Origin: an uncultured Collinsella sp.
Lineage (GTDB): Bacteria; Actinomycetota; Coriobacteriia; Coriobacteriales; Coriobacteriaceae
Direction: 5' to 3'
DNA: 64,000 bases
NCBI GenBank assembly: GCA_900545055.1
Contig: UQXP01000003.1
Span: 14,976-78,975 of the forward strand
Each line of letters begins with the position of its first letter. Position 1 is the stretch's first letter. The position numbers and the translations under genes were made by a program. Shown here piece after piece: positions 16,886 to 25,139 of the stretch. The notes beneath the pieces were generated by a model. That model saw only the letters and a list, made by a program, of their open reading frames with translations. It did no database searches and was not told the DNA's origin.

Positions 16886-17198
16886 GAGCTCTCCCCATCT
16901 TCCAGCACCCAAATCGCATCATTCAGTTGGCTGCGCGAGAGAAGATGAAGCGGGGCTATGCCCCAAAGCAACGGTATATGGTTCGTTTCATCTGCGTTTT
17001 CCGTCGCGAAGCTTAAAAGCTATTATGCGAAACCGCCCTGCCGATTGCAAGCGACGATGTCGGATTGAAACGGGAAACCTGCTGCTCGTCGGTCTTACGG
17101 TCAAAAATAAGCGCGGAGCGGCGCAATGGAAAGGGGCCGAGGCTCAAAGCCCCGACCCTTTATCGCATTGATGACTATCGCAGCGCGTGGATGACAAC
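16886..17198. other. Intergenic, 313 bp, rho terminator and promoter space
   Basis: Lies between rho and the acidic membrane protein, both on the minus strand. Apart from the hairpin at 17130-17161 no gene or repeat was found. Confidence 0.5.
17130..17161 (-). terminator. Hairpin after rho
   Basis: AAAGGG-GCCG-AGGC pairs with GCC-CCGA-CCCTTT around a short loop; it has no long T-run, so efficiency is uncertain. Confidence 0.45.
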
Positions 17199-19754
17199 CT
17201 AGAACGTCTGCTCGTAGTCGCTGTGTTTTTTGGCCGAACGCACCAGGAACTCCTGGTTGGTGTTGGTGCCCTTCAGACCCTTGATAAACGACGCCGCCGC
17301 ACGCTCGGTATTGTTCATGCCGGCAAGAATGCGACGCAGACCAAAGACAAACGGACGCATCTGCTCGTCGATCAACAGGTCCTCGTTACGCGTACCGGAG
17401 GCAACGGGGTCGATAGCCGGGAAGATGCGGCGGTCGGCCAGGTCGCGGTCGAGCTTAAGCTCCATGTTGCCGGTGCCTTTGAACTCCTCAAAGATGACCT
17501 CGTCCATCTTGGAACCGGTGTCGATGAGGGCAGAGGCCAGGATGGTGAGCGAGCCACCGTTCTCGATATTGCGGGCTGCACCCAGGAAGCGCTTGGGCGG
17601 ATACAGGGCCGCCGAATCGACGCCGCCCGAAAGGATGCGGCCCGAGGCGGGCGCCGCCAAGTTGTAAGCGCGGGCGAGGCGCGTGATGGAGTCGAGCACC
17701 ACCACGACGTCGCCACCCAGCTCAACAATGCGCTTGGCGCGCTCGATGACGAGCTCAGCCACGCGGGTGTGGTTGTCGGCAGGCATATCGAAGGTCGACG
17801 CCACAACCTCACCCTTGATGGAACGCTGCATATCGGTGACCTCTTCGGGGCGCTCGTCGACGAGCAGGCAGATGAGGTGCACCTCGGGGTTGTTAATCGA
17901 GATGGACTGACAGATCTTCTTGAGGATCGTGGTCTTGCCGGCCTTGGGCGGGGACACGATCAGGCCGCGCTGGCCCTTGCCAATCGGCGACACGATGTCG
18001 ATGGCGCGACCGGTGATGGAATCCTTGCCGTGCTCCATGCGCAGCGGCTCATTGGGATAGACCGGGGTGAGGTCGCCGAACTTGGGACGGTTGCGAATCT
18101 GCTCGGGGTCCAGACCGTTGACGGTCGTGATTTTGGCGAGGCCGGCGCGCTTGTCGCCGCCGCGCGAAGGACGCAGCGAGCCCTCGATGACGTCGCCCGT
18201 GCGCAGGCGCGCGGAGCGGATGAGGTAGGCGGGCACGAAGGCGTCGTCGTTGGACTTCATGTAGCCATGGGCGTGGATGATGCCGGAGCCGTCCGGGCGA
18301 ATCTGCAGAATGCCCTTGATATCGCGGAAGCCCTCGGCCTTCGCGGCGGTGGTGTAGATTTCCTCGACGAGCTCGGCTTTCTTCTTGCCGGTCGTCTCGA
18401 TCTCGAACTCCTTGGCCTTTTCGCGCAGCTCGGCGACCTTCATGGCCGCGAGTTCCTCGCGCGAAAGTGTGGGCTCGGTCGGAGCGGCATTGCGCTCCTT
18501 GTTGCGCTGCTTGCGATCGCGCTGGCGGTTGCGACGGTCGTTGTTGCGCTCGTCCTTGCGCTCGTTGCGCTCCTCGTTGCGCTTGTGCTGGCGACGGTTG
18601 GGGCGAGCGTTGTCATCGGCCTCAGCGGGCGCGGCGCCATCGGTTGCGGCGGTGTCAACATTGGCCGCAGCGGCGTCATTGGCCTCGGCGCCGGAATCAA
18701 TCTGCGCTTCGGCATCAGCCTGCTGCTCGGACGCCTTGGCCTTAGCGGACTTCTTACGACCGCGCTTGGGCTTCTCGGACGCAGACTGTTCGACGTCTTG
18801 GGGCTCGGCGGCATCAGTCGATGCATCGGCGGTCGTCTCGGCGGAATCCTCGGACGCACCCTTCTTGGCAGCCTTGGCCTTGGACGTGCGCTTAGCAGCA
18901 GTACGATGGCTGCGACCAGGACGGACGTCGGCGGGCTCGACATCGGCGGGAGCGGCCTCGGAAGTCGTAGCATCCTGGACGGGTGCATCGGCAGCGGTTG
19001 CAGACTCGGCGGTCGCCGCAGCATCCCGAGCGGCTGCAGCTGCGGCTGCGGCCTTCTCTGCCTCGACGAAGGCCTTGGGCTTGCGACCGCGACGGTGCGG
19101 GCGCAAAGCCGGATCGACAACGGGAACTTCGCTGGCCTCGACAGGCGCAGCGGGCTCAGCAGGCGATGCGCCCTCCCCTGCCGCGGAACGAACCGAAGCC
19201 TCGGTGAGCTCGGGGGTTGCCTGTTCGGCAACCTGCTCGGCCTTAACAGCCGTGCGACGGCGTGTGCGCGGTGCCGGCTTCTCGGTCGGCTGGTCGGCGG
19301 CAGACGTCTCGGGCACAGACGGAGCTGCAAGCTCAGTCAGAGCCGCGGCCTCGCGCTCGGCAGCACGACGGCGGGCGCGCACCACCTGAGCCTCGCTAAT
19401 CTGCGCCAACGCACGTGCCTGCGCGACCTCATCGGAAATCGGCGCCGAGGAGTCAGCTGCAACGGTGCGCTTGGCGCGCGTCGTGCGCGTGGTACGGCGC
19501 TTGGGCTTGGTGACCTCCTCGCCGTCAGTGGCAGGCTTGGCCGTGCGGCGCGTGCGCTTGGACTTTGCCGGAGCAGCCTCCTCACCAGTTGCAGGCACGG
19601 CCTTCTCAGCCGCTGAAGGCGTAGGCGTCGAAGCAGCCTTAGGCGTCTCAGGAGCCGAGGCTTGCGCGGGCGCCGCGACCTGGTCCGACGCAACCGGTGC
19701 AGCGGGAGCGGCTTGCGTCGTCGTTATTTCGTTTTCTTGCTGTTGATCAGACAC
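17199..19754 (-). CDS. rho: Transcription termination factor Rho with long N-terminal insertion
   Basis: An 851-residue Rho, about twice the usual 420. The final 425 or so residues are a complete Rho: Rho_N (LSREELAAMKVAELREKAKEF), the RNA-binding cold-shock-like domain, P-loop SPPKAGKTT, Walker B VVVVLDSITRLARAYN and the R-loop/Q-loop regions. The first 430 or so residues are low-complexity Ala, Glu, Pro, Lys and Arg with RNRRQHKRNEER-type basic patches, as in actinobacterial Rho proteins. It starts at GTG (19754) with only a weak Shine-Dalgarno. The leader of about 170 bp before it could carry autoregulation, which is inference. Confidence 0.95.
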   Translation of the reverse strand: MSDQQQENEITTTQAAPAAPVASDQVAAPAQASAPETPKAASTPTPSAAEKAVPATGEEAAPAKSKRTRRTAKPATDGEEVTKPKRRTTRTTRAKRTVAADSSAPISDEVAQARALAQISEAQVVRARRRAAEREAAALTELAAPSVPETSAADQPTEKPAPRTRRRTAVKAEQVAEQATPELTEASVRSAAGEGASPAEPAAPVEASEVPVVDPALRPHRRGRKPKAFVEAEKAAAAAAAARDAAATAESATAADAPVQDATTSEAAPADVEPADVRPGRSHRTAAKRTSKAKAAKKGASEDSAETTADASTDAAEPQDVEQSASEKPKRGRKKSAKAKASEQQADAEAQIDSGAEANDAAAANVDTAATDGAAPAEADDNARPNRRQHKRNEERNERKDERNNDRRNRQRDRKQRNKERNAAPTEPTLSREELAAMKVAELREKAKEFEIETTGKKKAELVEEIYTTAAKAEGFRDIKGILQIRPDGSGIIHAHGYMKSNDDAFVPAYLIRSARLRTGDVIEGSLRPSRGGDKRAGLAKITTVNGLDPEQIRNRPKFGDLTPVYPNEPLRMEHGKDSITGRAIDIVSPIGKGQRGLIVSPPKAGKTTILKKICQSISINNPEVHLICLLVDERPEEVTDMQRSIKGEVVASTFDMPADNHTRVAELVIERAKRIVELGGDVVVVLDSITRLARAYNLAAPASGRILSGGVDSAALYPPKRFLGAARNIENGGSLTILASALIDTGSKMDEVIFEEFKGTGNMELKLDRDLADRRIFPAIDPVASGTRNEDLLIDEQMRPFVFGLRRILAGMNNTERAAASFIKGLKGTNTNQEFLVRSAKKHSDYEQTF

Positions 19755-19935
19755 AGTGTTTGCTCAACTTTCTTTTCAAGCCCTGTGATCACATGCTCCC
19801 TGCATAAACCTTCAGGGCGGCTAAACAGTCTAATTCCGTTCAAAACGACGGACATCATTGATCTGTATCGAGATGATTGCGTCATATACGCAGCGTTAGT
19901 GTAACACAACCGCCGTCACCTGCAACTTAACCATT

Positions 19936-19975
19936 GGGGACGTTCTTAAACGACTAGTCAAAAGGGACACTCTTT
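19936..19975. repeat. Relic of GGGAC-containing repeat family
   Basis: GGGGACGTTCTTAAA and AGGGACACTCTTTGG resemble the units at 39255-39365 (CTAGTC...AGGGACACTCTT in both). Confidence 0.5.
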
Positions 19976-20010
19976 GGTTTACCGCCCACAAATCTGACTG
20001 CCTCCGCCAA

Positions 20011-20158
20011 AACTATGGCGGTTTACTACGATGAATCGCTCAACCGCGACCACTCCGAAACTTGTTGAACTAAAACCGCAGGTAGATGCCTTGCACTTTT
20101 TAGCGAAAAGCCGGCGTGGTTGGAATAACTCAATTCATCGTAGTAAACCGGCATAGTT
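20011..20158. repeat. Inverted-repeat element A (148 bp)
   Basis: Arms 20011-20036 and 20133-20158 are 26-bp inverted repeats with one mismatch (AACTATGgCGGTTTACTA... ), separated by 96 nt. Inside, further nested pairing is possible (ACCACTCCG with CGGCGTGGT; CTAAAA with TTTTAG). Read on the minus strand the inside contains ACCACGCCGGC and CCTGCGGTTTTA, both also found in element B at 41121-41243. No protein is encoded. Confidence 0.75.
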
Positions 20159-20203
20159 TCGTATTTCCAGCAGTTCCAAATTCGTCAATACGTCGGCGTT
20201 TGC

Positions 20204-20236
20204 AAAAAAGCCCGACCTCCGTAGGAGATCGGGCTT
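20204..20236 (-). terminator. Terminator of argS
   Basis: Minus strand: AAGCCCGATCTCC pairs with GGAGGTCGGGCTT and is followed by TTTTTT. Confidence 0.85.
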
Positions 20237-20282
20237 ATAGGGCTTAGTTAAACCAAACCTGAACGGTCAAATGACCCGCAGC

Positions 20283-22136
20283 TTACATCTGCTCGGGGGC
20301 AGAAACACCAACGAGGGTGAGCACCAAGGCGAGCGTCACGCGGACGGCATCGCAAGCGGCCAGACGGGCGCGCGAAAGCTCGGGGTCGACGGGACGACCC
20401 TCGCTCGGCAGCACCTGGCAGGCAGCGTAGAAGCTATGGAAGTCACCGGCGAGTTCCTCGGCAAAGTGGGTCAGACGGAACGGAGCGCGATCGCGAGCGC
20501 AGCTGGCGATCAGGTCGGTGAGCTCGTTGAGCTTGCGCGAAAGGGCGAGCTCGGTCGGGTCGGTCAGCAGCGAGTAATCGACGTTCTCACCGATTGCCTT
20601 GGCGGCAACGGCCTTCATGCCCATCTCGTCGGCCTGCTCAGGCGTTACGTCGGCAGCGCGGCGCAGGATGGAGCACACGCGGGCGTGAGCATACTGCACG
20701 TAATAGACCGGGTTGGAGTTGTCGCGCTTCTTGACGGCCTCGATGTCAAAGTCGACCATCTGGTTGGAGCTCTTGGAGATGAGCGTGTAGCGAGCGGCAT
20801 CGGAGCCGACCTCGTCGACGAGCTCCTGCAGGGTCACCATGGTGCCCTTGCGCTTGGACATACGGACGGGCTTGCCGTTACGCAGCAGGTTGACGAGCTG
20901 GCCCAGCAGAACCTCGAACTTGCCGGGATAGCCAAGAGCGTCGCAGACGCAGCGGACGCGCTCGATGTAGCCGTGGTGGTCGGCACCCCAAATGTCGATG
21001 ACGTGGTCGACGCGCTGGAACTTGTCCCAGTGATAGGCAACGTCGGAGGCGAAGTAGGTGTACTCGCCATCGGACTTGATCAGGACGCGGTCCTTGTCGT
21101 CGCCCAGGTCGGTGGAACGGAACCACAGGGCGCCGTCCTTGGTGTAGAGGTAGCCCATCTTGTCGAGCTTCTCAAAAGCGCGGTCGACGGCGGAAGTGCC
21201 GGCGGTCTCGCCCTCGGTGTCCTTCACGTACAGCGAGCGCTCGGAGTACCAACGATCGAAATCGCAGTTGACGGCGTGGCAGAGGTCGCGCATGTTGTCG
21301 ACCATCTTCACATAGCCGCGCTCACGGAAGCTCTCCATGCGCTCCTGCGGATCGGCGTCGACCCACTTGTCGCCGTCGGTGCGCCAGAACTCGGCGGCCT
21401 CGTCGATGATGTAATCGCCGCCGTAGGAGTCCTTACCCAGGGTCTCGGCAAAGTTGTCCTGGTACGGATGGGTCTCGGGATGCTCGTCGTTCTCATCGGC
21501 AACGAAGGCATCGCGGTCGGCGATCAGCAGCTTGTGAGCCTCGTCGATATCCACGCCCTGCTTGGCAATGATGTCGGCAAGCTGCATATAGCGCGTGCTG
21601 ATGGAGTTGCCGAAGGTGTTCATCTGAGAGCCGTGGTCGTTGATGTAGAACTCACGCTGGATGTCGTAACCGGCGTGGTCCATAACACGGCAGAGGGAGT
21701 CGCCCAGAGCTGCCCAGCGGCCGTGGCCGATGTGCATGGGGCCGACGGGGTTGGCGGAAACGAACTCGACCTGGGTCTTCAGGCCGCCGCCGACGTTGGA
21801 CTTAGCGAAGTCCATGCCCTTCTCGCGGGCCTCGCCAAAGATGGCGTTCTTGACGGCGACGGAGAGGTAGAAGTTGATGAAGCCAGGGCCTGCGATCTCG
21901 ACCTTCTCGATCGCGGGGTCCTCGGGCATATGGGCAACGACGGCCTCGGCGATCTTGCGCGGGGCGCAGTGAGCCAGCTTGGCGGACTTCAGGGCCATGG
22001 TGGAGGTCCACTCGCCATGAGAAGTGTCAGCCGGTCGCTCGATAGCGCAATCGTCAAGTTCAAATGCGGAAAGGTCGCCGGCCTCCTGGGCCGCAGCAAG
22101 CGCAGCGCGTACCAGCTCTTCAATCTTCTCGGGCAT
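20283..22136 (-). CDS. argS: Arginyl-tRNA synthetase
   Basis: A 617-residue class I synthetase that charges tRNA-Arg. HIGH motif in NPVGPMHIGHGRW (about 130), KMSKS-like RMSKRKGTMV (about 420), N-terminal additional domain and C-terminal anticodon-binding domain (DALR type) ending SAPEQM. AAGGAGG lies 6 nt before the ATG at 22136; the 23 codons upstream in frame were excluded. It is read divergently from carD. Confidence 0.96.
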   Translation of the reverse strand: MPEKIEELVRAALAAAQEAGDLSAFELDDCAIERPADTSHGEWTSTMALKSAKLAHCAPRKIAEAVVAHMPEDPAIEKVEIAGPGFINFYLSVAVKNAIFGEAREKGMDFAKSNVGGGLKTQVEFVSANPVGPMHIGHGRWAALGDSLCRVMDHAGYDIQREFYINDHGSQMNTFGNSISTRYMQLADIIAKQGVDIDEAHKLLIADRDAFVADENDEHPETHPYQDNFAETLGKDSYGGDYIIDEAAEFWRTDGDKWVDADPQERMESFRERGYVKMVDNMRDLCHAVNCDFDRWYSERSLYVKDTEGETAGTSAVDRAFEKLDKMGYLYTKDGALWFRSTDLGDDKDRVLIKSDGEYTYFASDVAYHWDKFQRVDHVIDIWGADHHGYIERVRCVCDALGYPGKFEVLLGQLVNLLRNGKPVRMSKRKGTMVTLQELVDEVGSDAARYTLISKSSNQMVDFDIEAVKKRDNSNPVYYVQYAHARVCSILRRAADVTPEQADEMGMKAVAAKAIGENVDYSLLTDPTELALSRKLNELTDLIASCARDRAPFRLTHFAEELAGDFHSFYAACQVLPSEGRPVDPELSRARLAACDAVRVTLALVLTLVGVSAPEQM

Positions 22137-22478
22137 AGATCCTCCTTGTGTTAAAGCCCCCGAGCTCTTGGTCACTCGTAGGGCAAAAGCCAGAGTTTGT
22201 AGCACTCTATCACAAGCGGTAGCTACTGTCGCAGGGTAAAGCTAATAGATATTGCATATGCACAAAAATGACTACCGCTCTTGCGCGGCGGTACAAAGTT
22301 GGCGGTTTGCCTGCAATTTATACACGTTCCGGAAATGCATAAACGTATGAATAAGTCGTTCTATTTATCGAATACTCTTACCTATCGGAGTTGTGTGCTT
22401 TTCCTGCATAAAGTGATGGTTTGCGCACGTCAGCGTGGTATTCTTGACATACGCAAATTCGTATAAGTTGGAGGTAGC
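22137..22478. other. Intergenic, 342 bp, divergent argS/carD promoters
   Basis: AT-richer than the genes. Contains TTGACA at 22444-22449 and TATAAG at 22462-22467, but only 12 bp apart, and a palindrome ATACG...CGTAT between them. No gene seen. Confidence 0.5.
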
Positions 22479-22964
22479 ATGTTCTCAATCGGTCAACACG
22501 TCATTCATCCGGGTCAGGGAGTCTGCACCGTCGTCGGTTTTAGGGACGACACGCCGCAGCCCATGTTGTTGCTCGAGGCCAAGCAGGGACATGCGCAGAC
22601 GATTCTCATGTACCCCGTGGCGCAGGCCGACCGTCTGCATGCCGCCATCTCTCAGCAAGATGCCGAGCACCTGCTGAGCCACTATGACGAGCTGGAGTGC
22701 GACACCTTTACCGAGCGCAACAGCTCGCTGGAAGAGACGCACTTTAAGCAGCAACTCAAGTTGGGCGCGCCCGAGACGGTCCGCGTGGCAAAGACCATGA
22801 TGCACCGCATTCGCCAGGCCGAGGAAGCCGATAAAAAGCCCAGCTCCTACTACATGCGCGTACTCAAGGAGGCCAAGCGCCGCTCCATCGAGGAGTTCGC
22901 CGTGGCATTGGGCGTCACCGAGGAAGCCGCTGAAGCCCGCCTAGCCCAAGCCGCCCTCAACTAA
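22479..22964 (+). CDS. carD: CarD-type RNA polymerase-binding transcription factor
   Basis: A 161-residue protein with the N-terminal CarD/TRCF RNA-polymerase-interaction domain (MFSIGQHVIHPGQGVCTVVGF) and a C-terminal helical domain. CarD proteins stabilise open complexes at many promoters, notably for rRNA, in Actinobacteria and others. Good ribosome binding site (GGAGG). Followed 13 nt after the stop by a repeat hairpin that can act as terminator. Confidence 0.9.
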   Translation: MFSIGQHVIHPGQGVCTVVGFRDDTPQPMLLLEAKQGHAQTILMYPVAQADRLHAAISQQDAEHLLSHYDELECDTFTERNSSLEETHFKQQLKLGAPETVRVAKTMMHRIRQAEEADKKPSSYYMRVLKEAKRRSIEEFAVALGVTEEAAEARLAQAALN

Positions 22965-22976
22965 CCCACCCGCGCC

Positions 22977-23020
22977 AAAAACCACCACAAAGGGGACAGG
23001 CACCTTTGTGGTGGTTTTTT
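22977..23020. repeat. GGGACAGGCAC hairpin, copy 1 (also terminator)
   Basis: AAAAACCACCACAAAGG (22977-22993) pairs with CCTTTGTGGTGGTTTTT (23003-23019) around GGACAGGCA. It has A-run and T-run flanks, so it terminates in both directions. 13 nt after carD. Confidence 0.9.
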
Positions 23021-23081
23021 CGTTCTAGTCGTTCTAGTAGTATTCATTCTTAGCGATACCTGCGAGCACAAGGAGTCTTTT

Positions 23082-23681
23082 ATGGCAGAGCCACTTTCCG
23101 CCGGAATCACCCGCGACCGTGCGTTCGAATTGCTCAACGAGCACAACAAGGACCCGTTCCACATCACCCATGGCGAGACGGTCGAGGGCACCATGCGCTA
23201 CTTTGCGCGCGAGTTCGACCCCGAGAACGAGGAGTTTTGGGGCATCGTCGGTCTGCTGCACGACCTGGATTGGGAGGAGCATGAGGACGACCCCATGAAC
23301 CACACCATCTATGCTGCCAAGATTCTTGAGGGCGAAGGTGCGTCTCCCGAGCTCATTCGCGCCATCCAGACGCACACGTCGGACTTCAACACCTCGCTGC
23401 CCAAGCCCGAGCTGCAGATGGAAAAGGTCCTGTTTGCCTGCGACGAGCTCACCGGCCTGATCGGCGCAGCCGTCGTCATGCGCCCGAGCAAGAGCGTCAT
23501 GGACTTTACGACCAAGTCACTCAAGAAGAAGTTCAAGGACAAGCGCTTTGCCGCCGGCTGCTCGCGTGACGTGATTTCGCAGGGCGCCGAGATGCTGGGC
23601 TGGGAGCTCCCCGAGCTCTTTGACCGCACCATCGCGGCCATGCAGTCCTTCGCTCCCGATCGCGACACCTTCCAGGCTTAA
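23082..23681 (+). CDS. HD-domain phosphohydrolase
   Basis: A 199-residue soluble protein with HD metal ligands: H in FHITHGETVEG, HD in GLLHDLDWEEH, and a later D in FACDELTGLI. Such small stand-alone HD proteins hydrolyse nucleotides or other phosphoesters; the substrate is unknown. The start at 23082 is preceded by AAGGAG. Ends 5 nt before the second repeat hairpin. Confidence 0.85.
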   Translation: MAEPLSAGITRDRAFELLNEHNKDPFHITHGETVEGTMRYFAREFDPENEEFWGIVGLLHDLDWEEHEDDPMNHTIYAAKILEGEGASPELIRAIQTHTSDFNTSLPKPELQMEKVLFACDELTGLIGAAVVMRPSKSVMDFTTKSLKKKFKDKRFAAGCSRDVISQGAEMLGWELPELFDRTIAAMQSFAPDRDTFQA

Positions 23682-23685
23682 TTCC

Positions 23686-23726
23686 AAAACCACCACAAAG
23701 GGGACAGGCACCTTTGTGGTGGTTTT
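23686..23726. repeat. GGGACAGGCAC hairpin, copy 2 (also terminator)
   Basis: AAAACCACCACAAAGG (23686-23701) pairs with CCTTTGTGGTGGTTTT (23711-23726). It sits between convergent HD and proA genes and can serve both. Confidence 0.9.
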
Positions 23727-23740
23727 TGTTTGCGCGGGCG

Positions 23741-25027
23741 TTAGGGGCGGACCTGGCCGGTGCCGCGGAGCTTGTATTTGTAGGTGGTGAGGGCCTCGGC
23801 GGCAAAGGGGCCGCGGGCGTGGAGCTTTTGGGTCGAGATGCCGATCTCGGCACCCAGCCCAAACTCGCCGCCGTCAGTGAAGCGCGTGCTGGCGTTGGCA
23901 TACACGGCCGAGGCATCGACCTTGTCCAGGAAGCGCTCGCATGCATCCTCGTCCTCGGCGATGATGGCCTCGGAGTGCATCGTGCCGTAGCGGTTGATGT
24001 GCGCGATGGCCTCATCCTCGTTCGCCACGACCTTCACGCTCATCTCGAGCGCCAGGTACTCACGGCCCCAGTCCTCCTCAGTCGCGGCGACGTAGTCATC
24101 GCCCTCCACAAAGCCGGCGTCAGCGCACGCGGAGCACGTAGCCTCGTCGCCGTGAATGAGCACGCCGTGGTCATGCAGCACGGCCACGACCGCGGGCAAG
24201 AACGTATCGGCCACAGCACGGTCGACCAGCAGCGACTCAGCGGCATTGCACACGCCTACGCGCTGGGTCTTGGCATTAACGATAATGTTGAGCGCCTTAT
24301 CAAAGTCGGTGGATTCATGCACGTAGATGTGGCAGTTACCCGTGCCCGTCTCGATCACCGGCACAAGCGACTCGCGCACGCAGCGCTGGATCAGGCCTGC
24401 GCCGCCACGCGGAATGAGCACGTCGACAATGCCGCGGAGCTTCATGAGCTCGCCAGTGGCTTCGCGGCCGGTAGACTCGATCATCGACACGGCCTCGCGC
24501 GGGAAGCCCTTGGTCTCGAGCGCATCGGCCAGCAGCTCAGAAATCATGGCGCACGAGTGATAGGCTAGCGAACCGCCGCGCAGAATGCAGGCGTTGCCGG
24601 TGCGGATGCAGATGCCGGCGGCGTCGGCCGTCACGTTGGGGCGCGCCTCGTACACCATGGCGACCAGGCCCAACGGCACGCTCACACGGGTGAGGTCCAC
24701 GCCGCTTGCGAGCACGCGGTGATCGAGCACGCGGCCCACGGGATCGGGCAGCTCGGCAAGCTTCTCCAGACCGGTGGCCATGCCCTCAACGCGCTCGGGC
24801 GTCAGCAGCAGACGGTCGAGGAGCCCCGCGGAGGTCCCCGCATCACGCGCGGCGGACATATCGAGCTCGTTGGCGGCGACGATGGAGTCGACACCGTTGC
24901 GCAGTGCTGCGGCCATGGCGCGCACGGCCTCCTGGCGCTGCTCATCGCTCGCCGTGGCAAGCGAGGCCGACGCTGCCTTGGCGGCAACGGCAAGATCGTG
25001 GACATACGTGGCTATATCGACCGACAT
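23741..25027 (-). CDS. proA: Glutamate-5-semialdehyde dehydrogenase (gamma-glutamyl phosphate reductase)
   Basis: A 428-residue enzyme for the second step of proline synthesis, reducing gamma-glutamyl phosphate with NADPH. Aldehyde-dehydrogenase fold; catalytic Cys in RVGVCNAAESLLV, preceded by ETGTGNCHIYVH, and a C-terminal GPFAAEALTTYKYKLRG. Length is normal. It is separated from proB by a divergent peptidase gene instead of forming the usual proBA operon. Confidence 0.95.
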   Translation of the reverse strand: MSVDIATYVHDLAVAAKAASASLATASDEQRQEAVRAMAAALRNGVDSIVAANELDMSAARDAGTSAGLLDRLLLTPERVEGMATGLEKLAELPDPVGRVLDHRVLASGVDLTRVSVPLGLVAMVYEARPNVTADAAGICIRTGNACILRGGSLAYHSCAMISELLADALETKGFPREAVSMIESTGREATGELMKLRGIVDVLIPRGGAGLIQRCVRESLVPVIETGTGNCHIYVHESTDFDKALNIIVNAKTQRVGVCNAAESLLVDRAVADTFLPAVVAVLHDHGVLIHGDEATCSACADAGFVEGDDYVAATEEDWGREYLALEMSVKVVANEDEAIAHINRYGTMHSEAIIAEDEDACERFLDKVDASAVYANASTRFTDGGEFGLGAEIGISTQKLHARGPFAAEALTTYKYKLRGTGQVRP

Positions 25028-25139
25028 GGGCGGCCCTTTCTCCTAGAAGTTTGCAACCATGGTAGCCGATTTGCGCATGGCCTCGCCCGCGGCGGTAGAA
25101 TTGGTCAACCCGAAACACCGCAACGAACGGAAGACTCAC

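Larger units (their letters stand above)
19755..20282. other. Intergenic, 528 bp, with repeats
   Basis: Holds the rho leader, a GGGAC-containing repeat relic (19936-19975), the inverted-repeat element at 20011-20158 and the argS terminator. No gene was seen. Confidence 0.6.

Noticed and set aside
15197..16948. A 583-codon open frame opposite the VanZ and acidic membrane protein genes
   Set aside because: It mirrors codon bias of the minus-strand genes, shows no family motifs and has no plausible start signal.
17187..19616. An 809-codon open frame on the + strand opposite rho
   Set aside because: It is the antisense shadow of rho in high-GC DNA: no ribosome binding site, Gly/Arg/Leu-rich low-complexity translation, no domain.
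20271..22154. A 627-codon open frame opposite argS
   Set aside because: Shadow of a certain gene; the translation is Val/Gly/Leu/Ala-rich without motifs.
22444..22467. TTGACA and TATAAG before carD as a standard promoter
   Set aside because: The spacing is only 12 bp; a sigma-70 promoter needs about 16-18. The real start remains unplaced.
22977..23726. Possible CRISPR array because of repeated 38-40 bp units
   Set aside because: Units are palindromic, hundreds to thousands of bases apart, separated by genes, and no cas gene is present.
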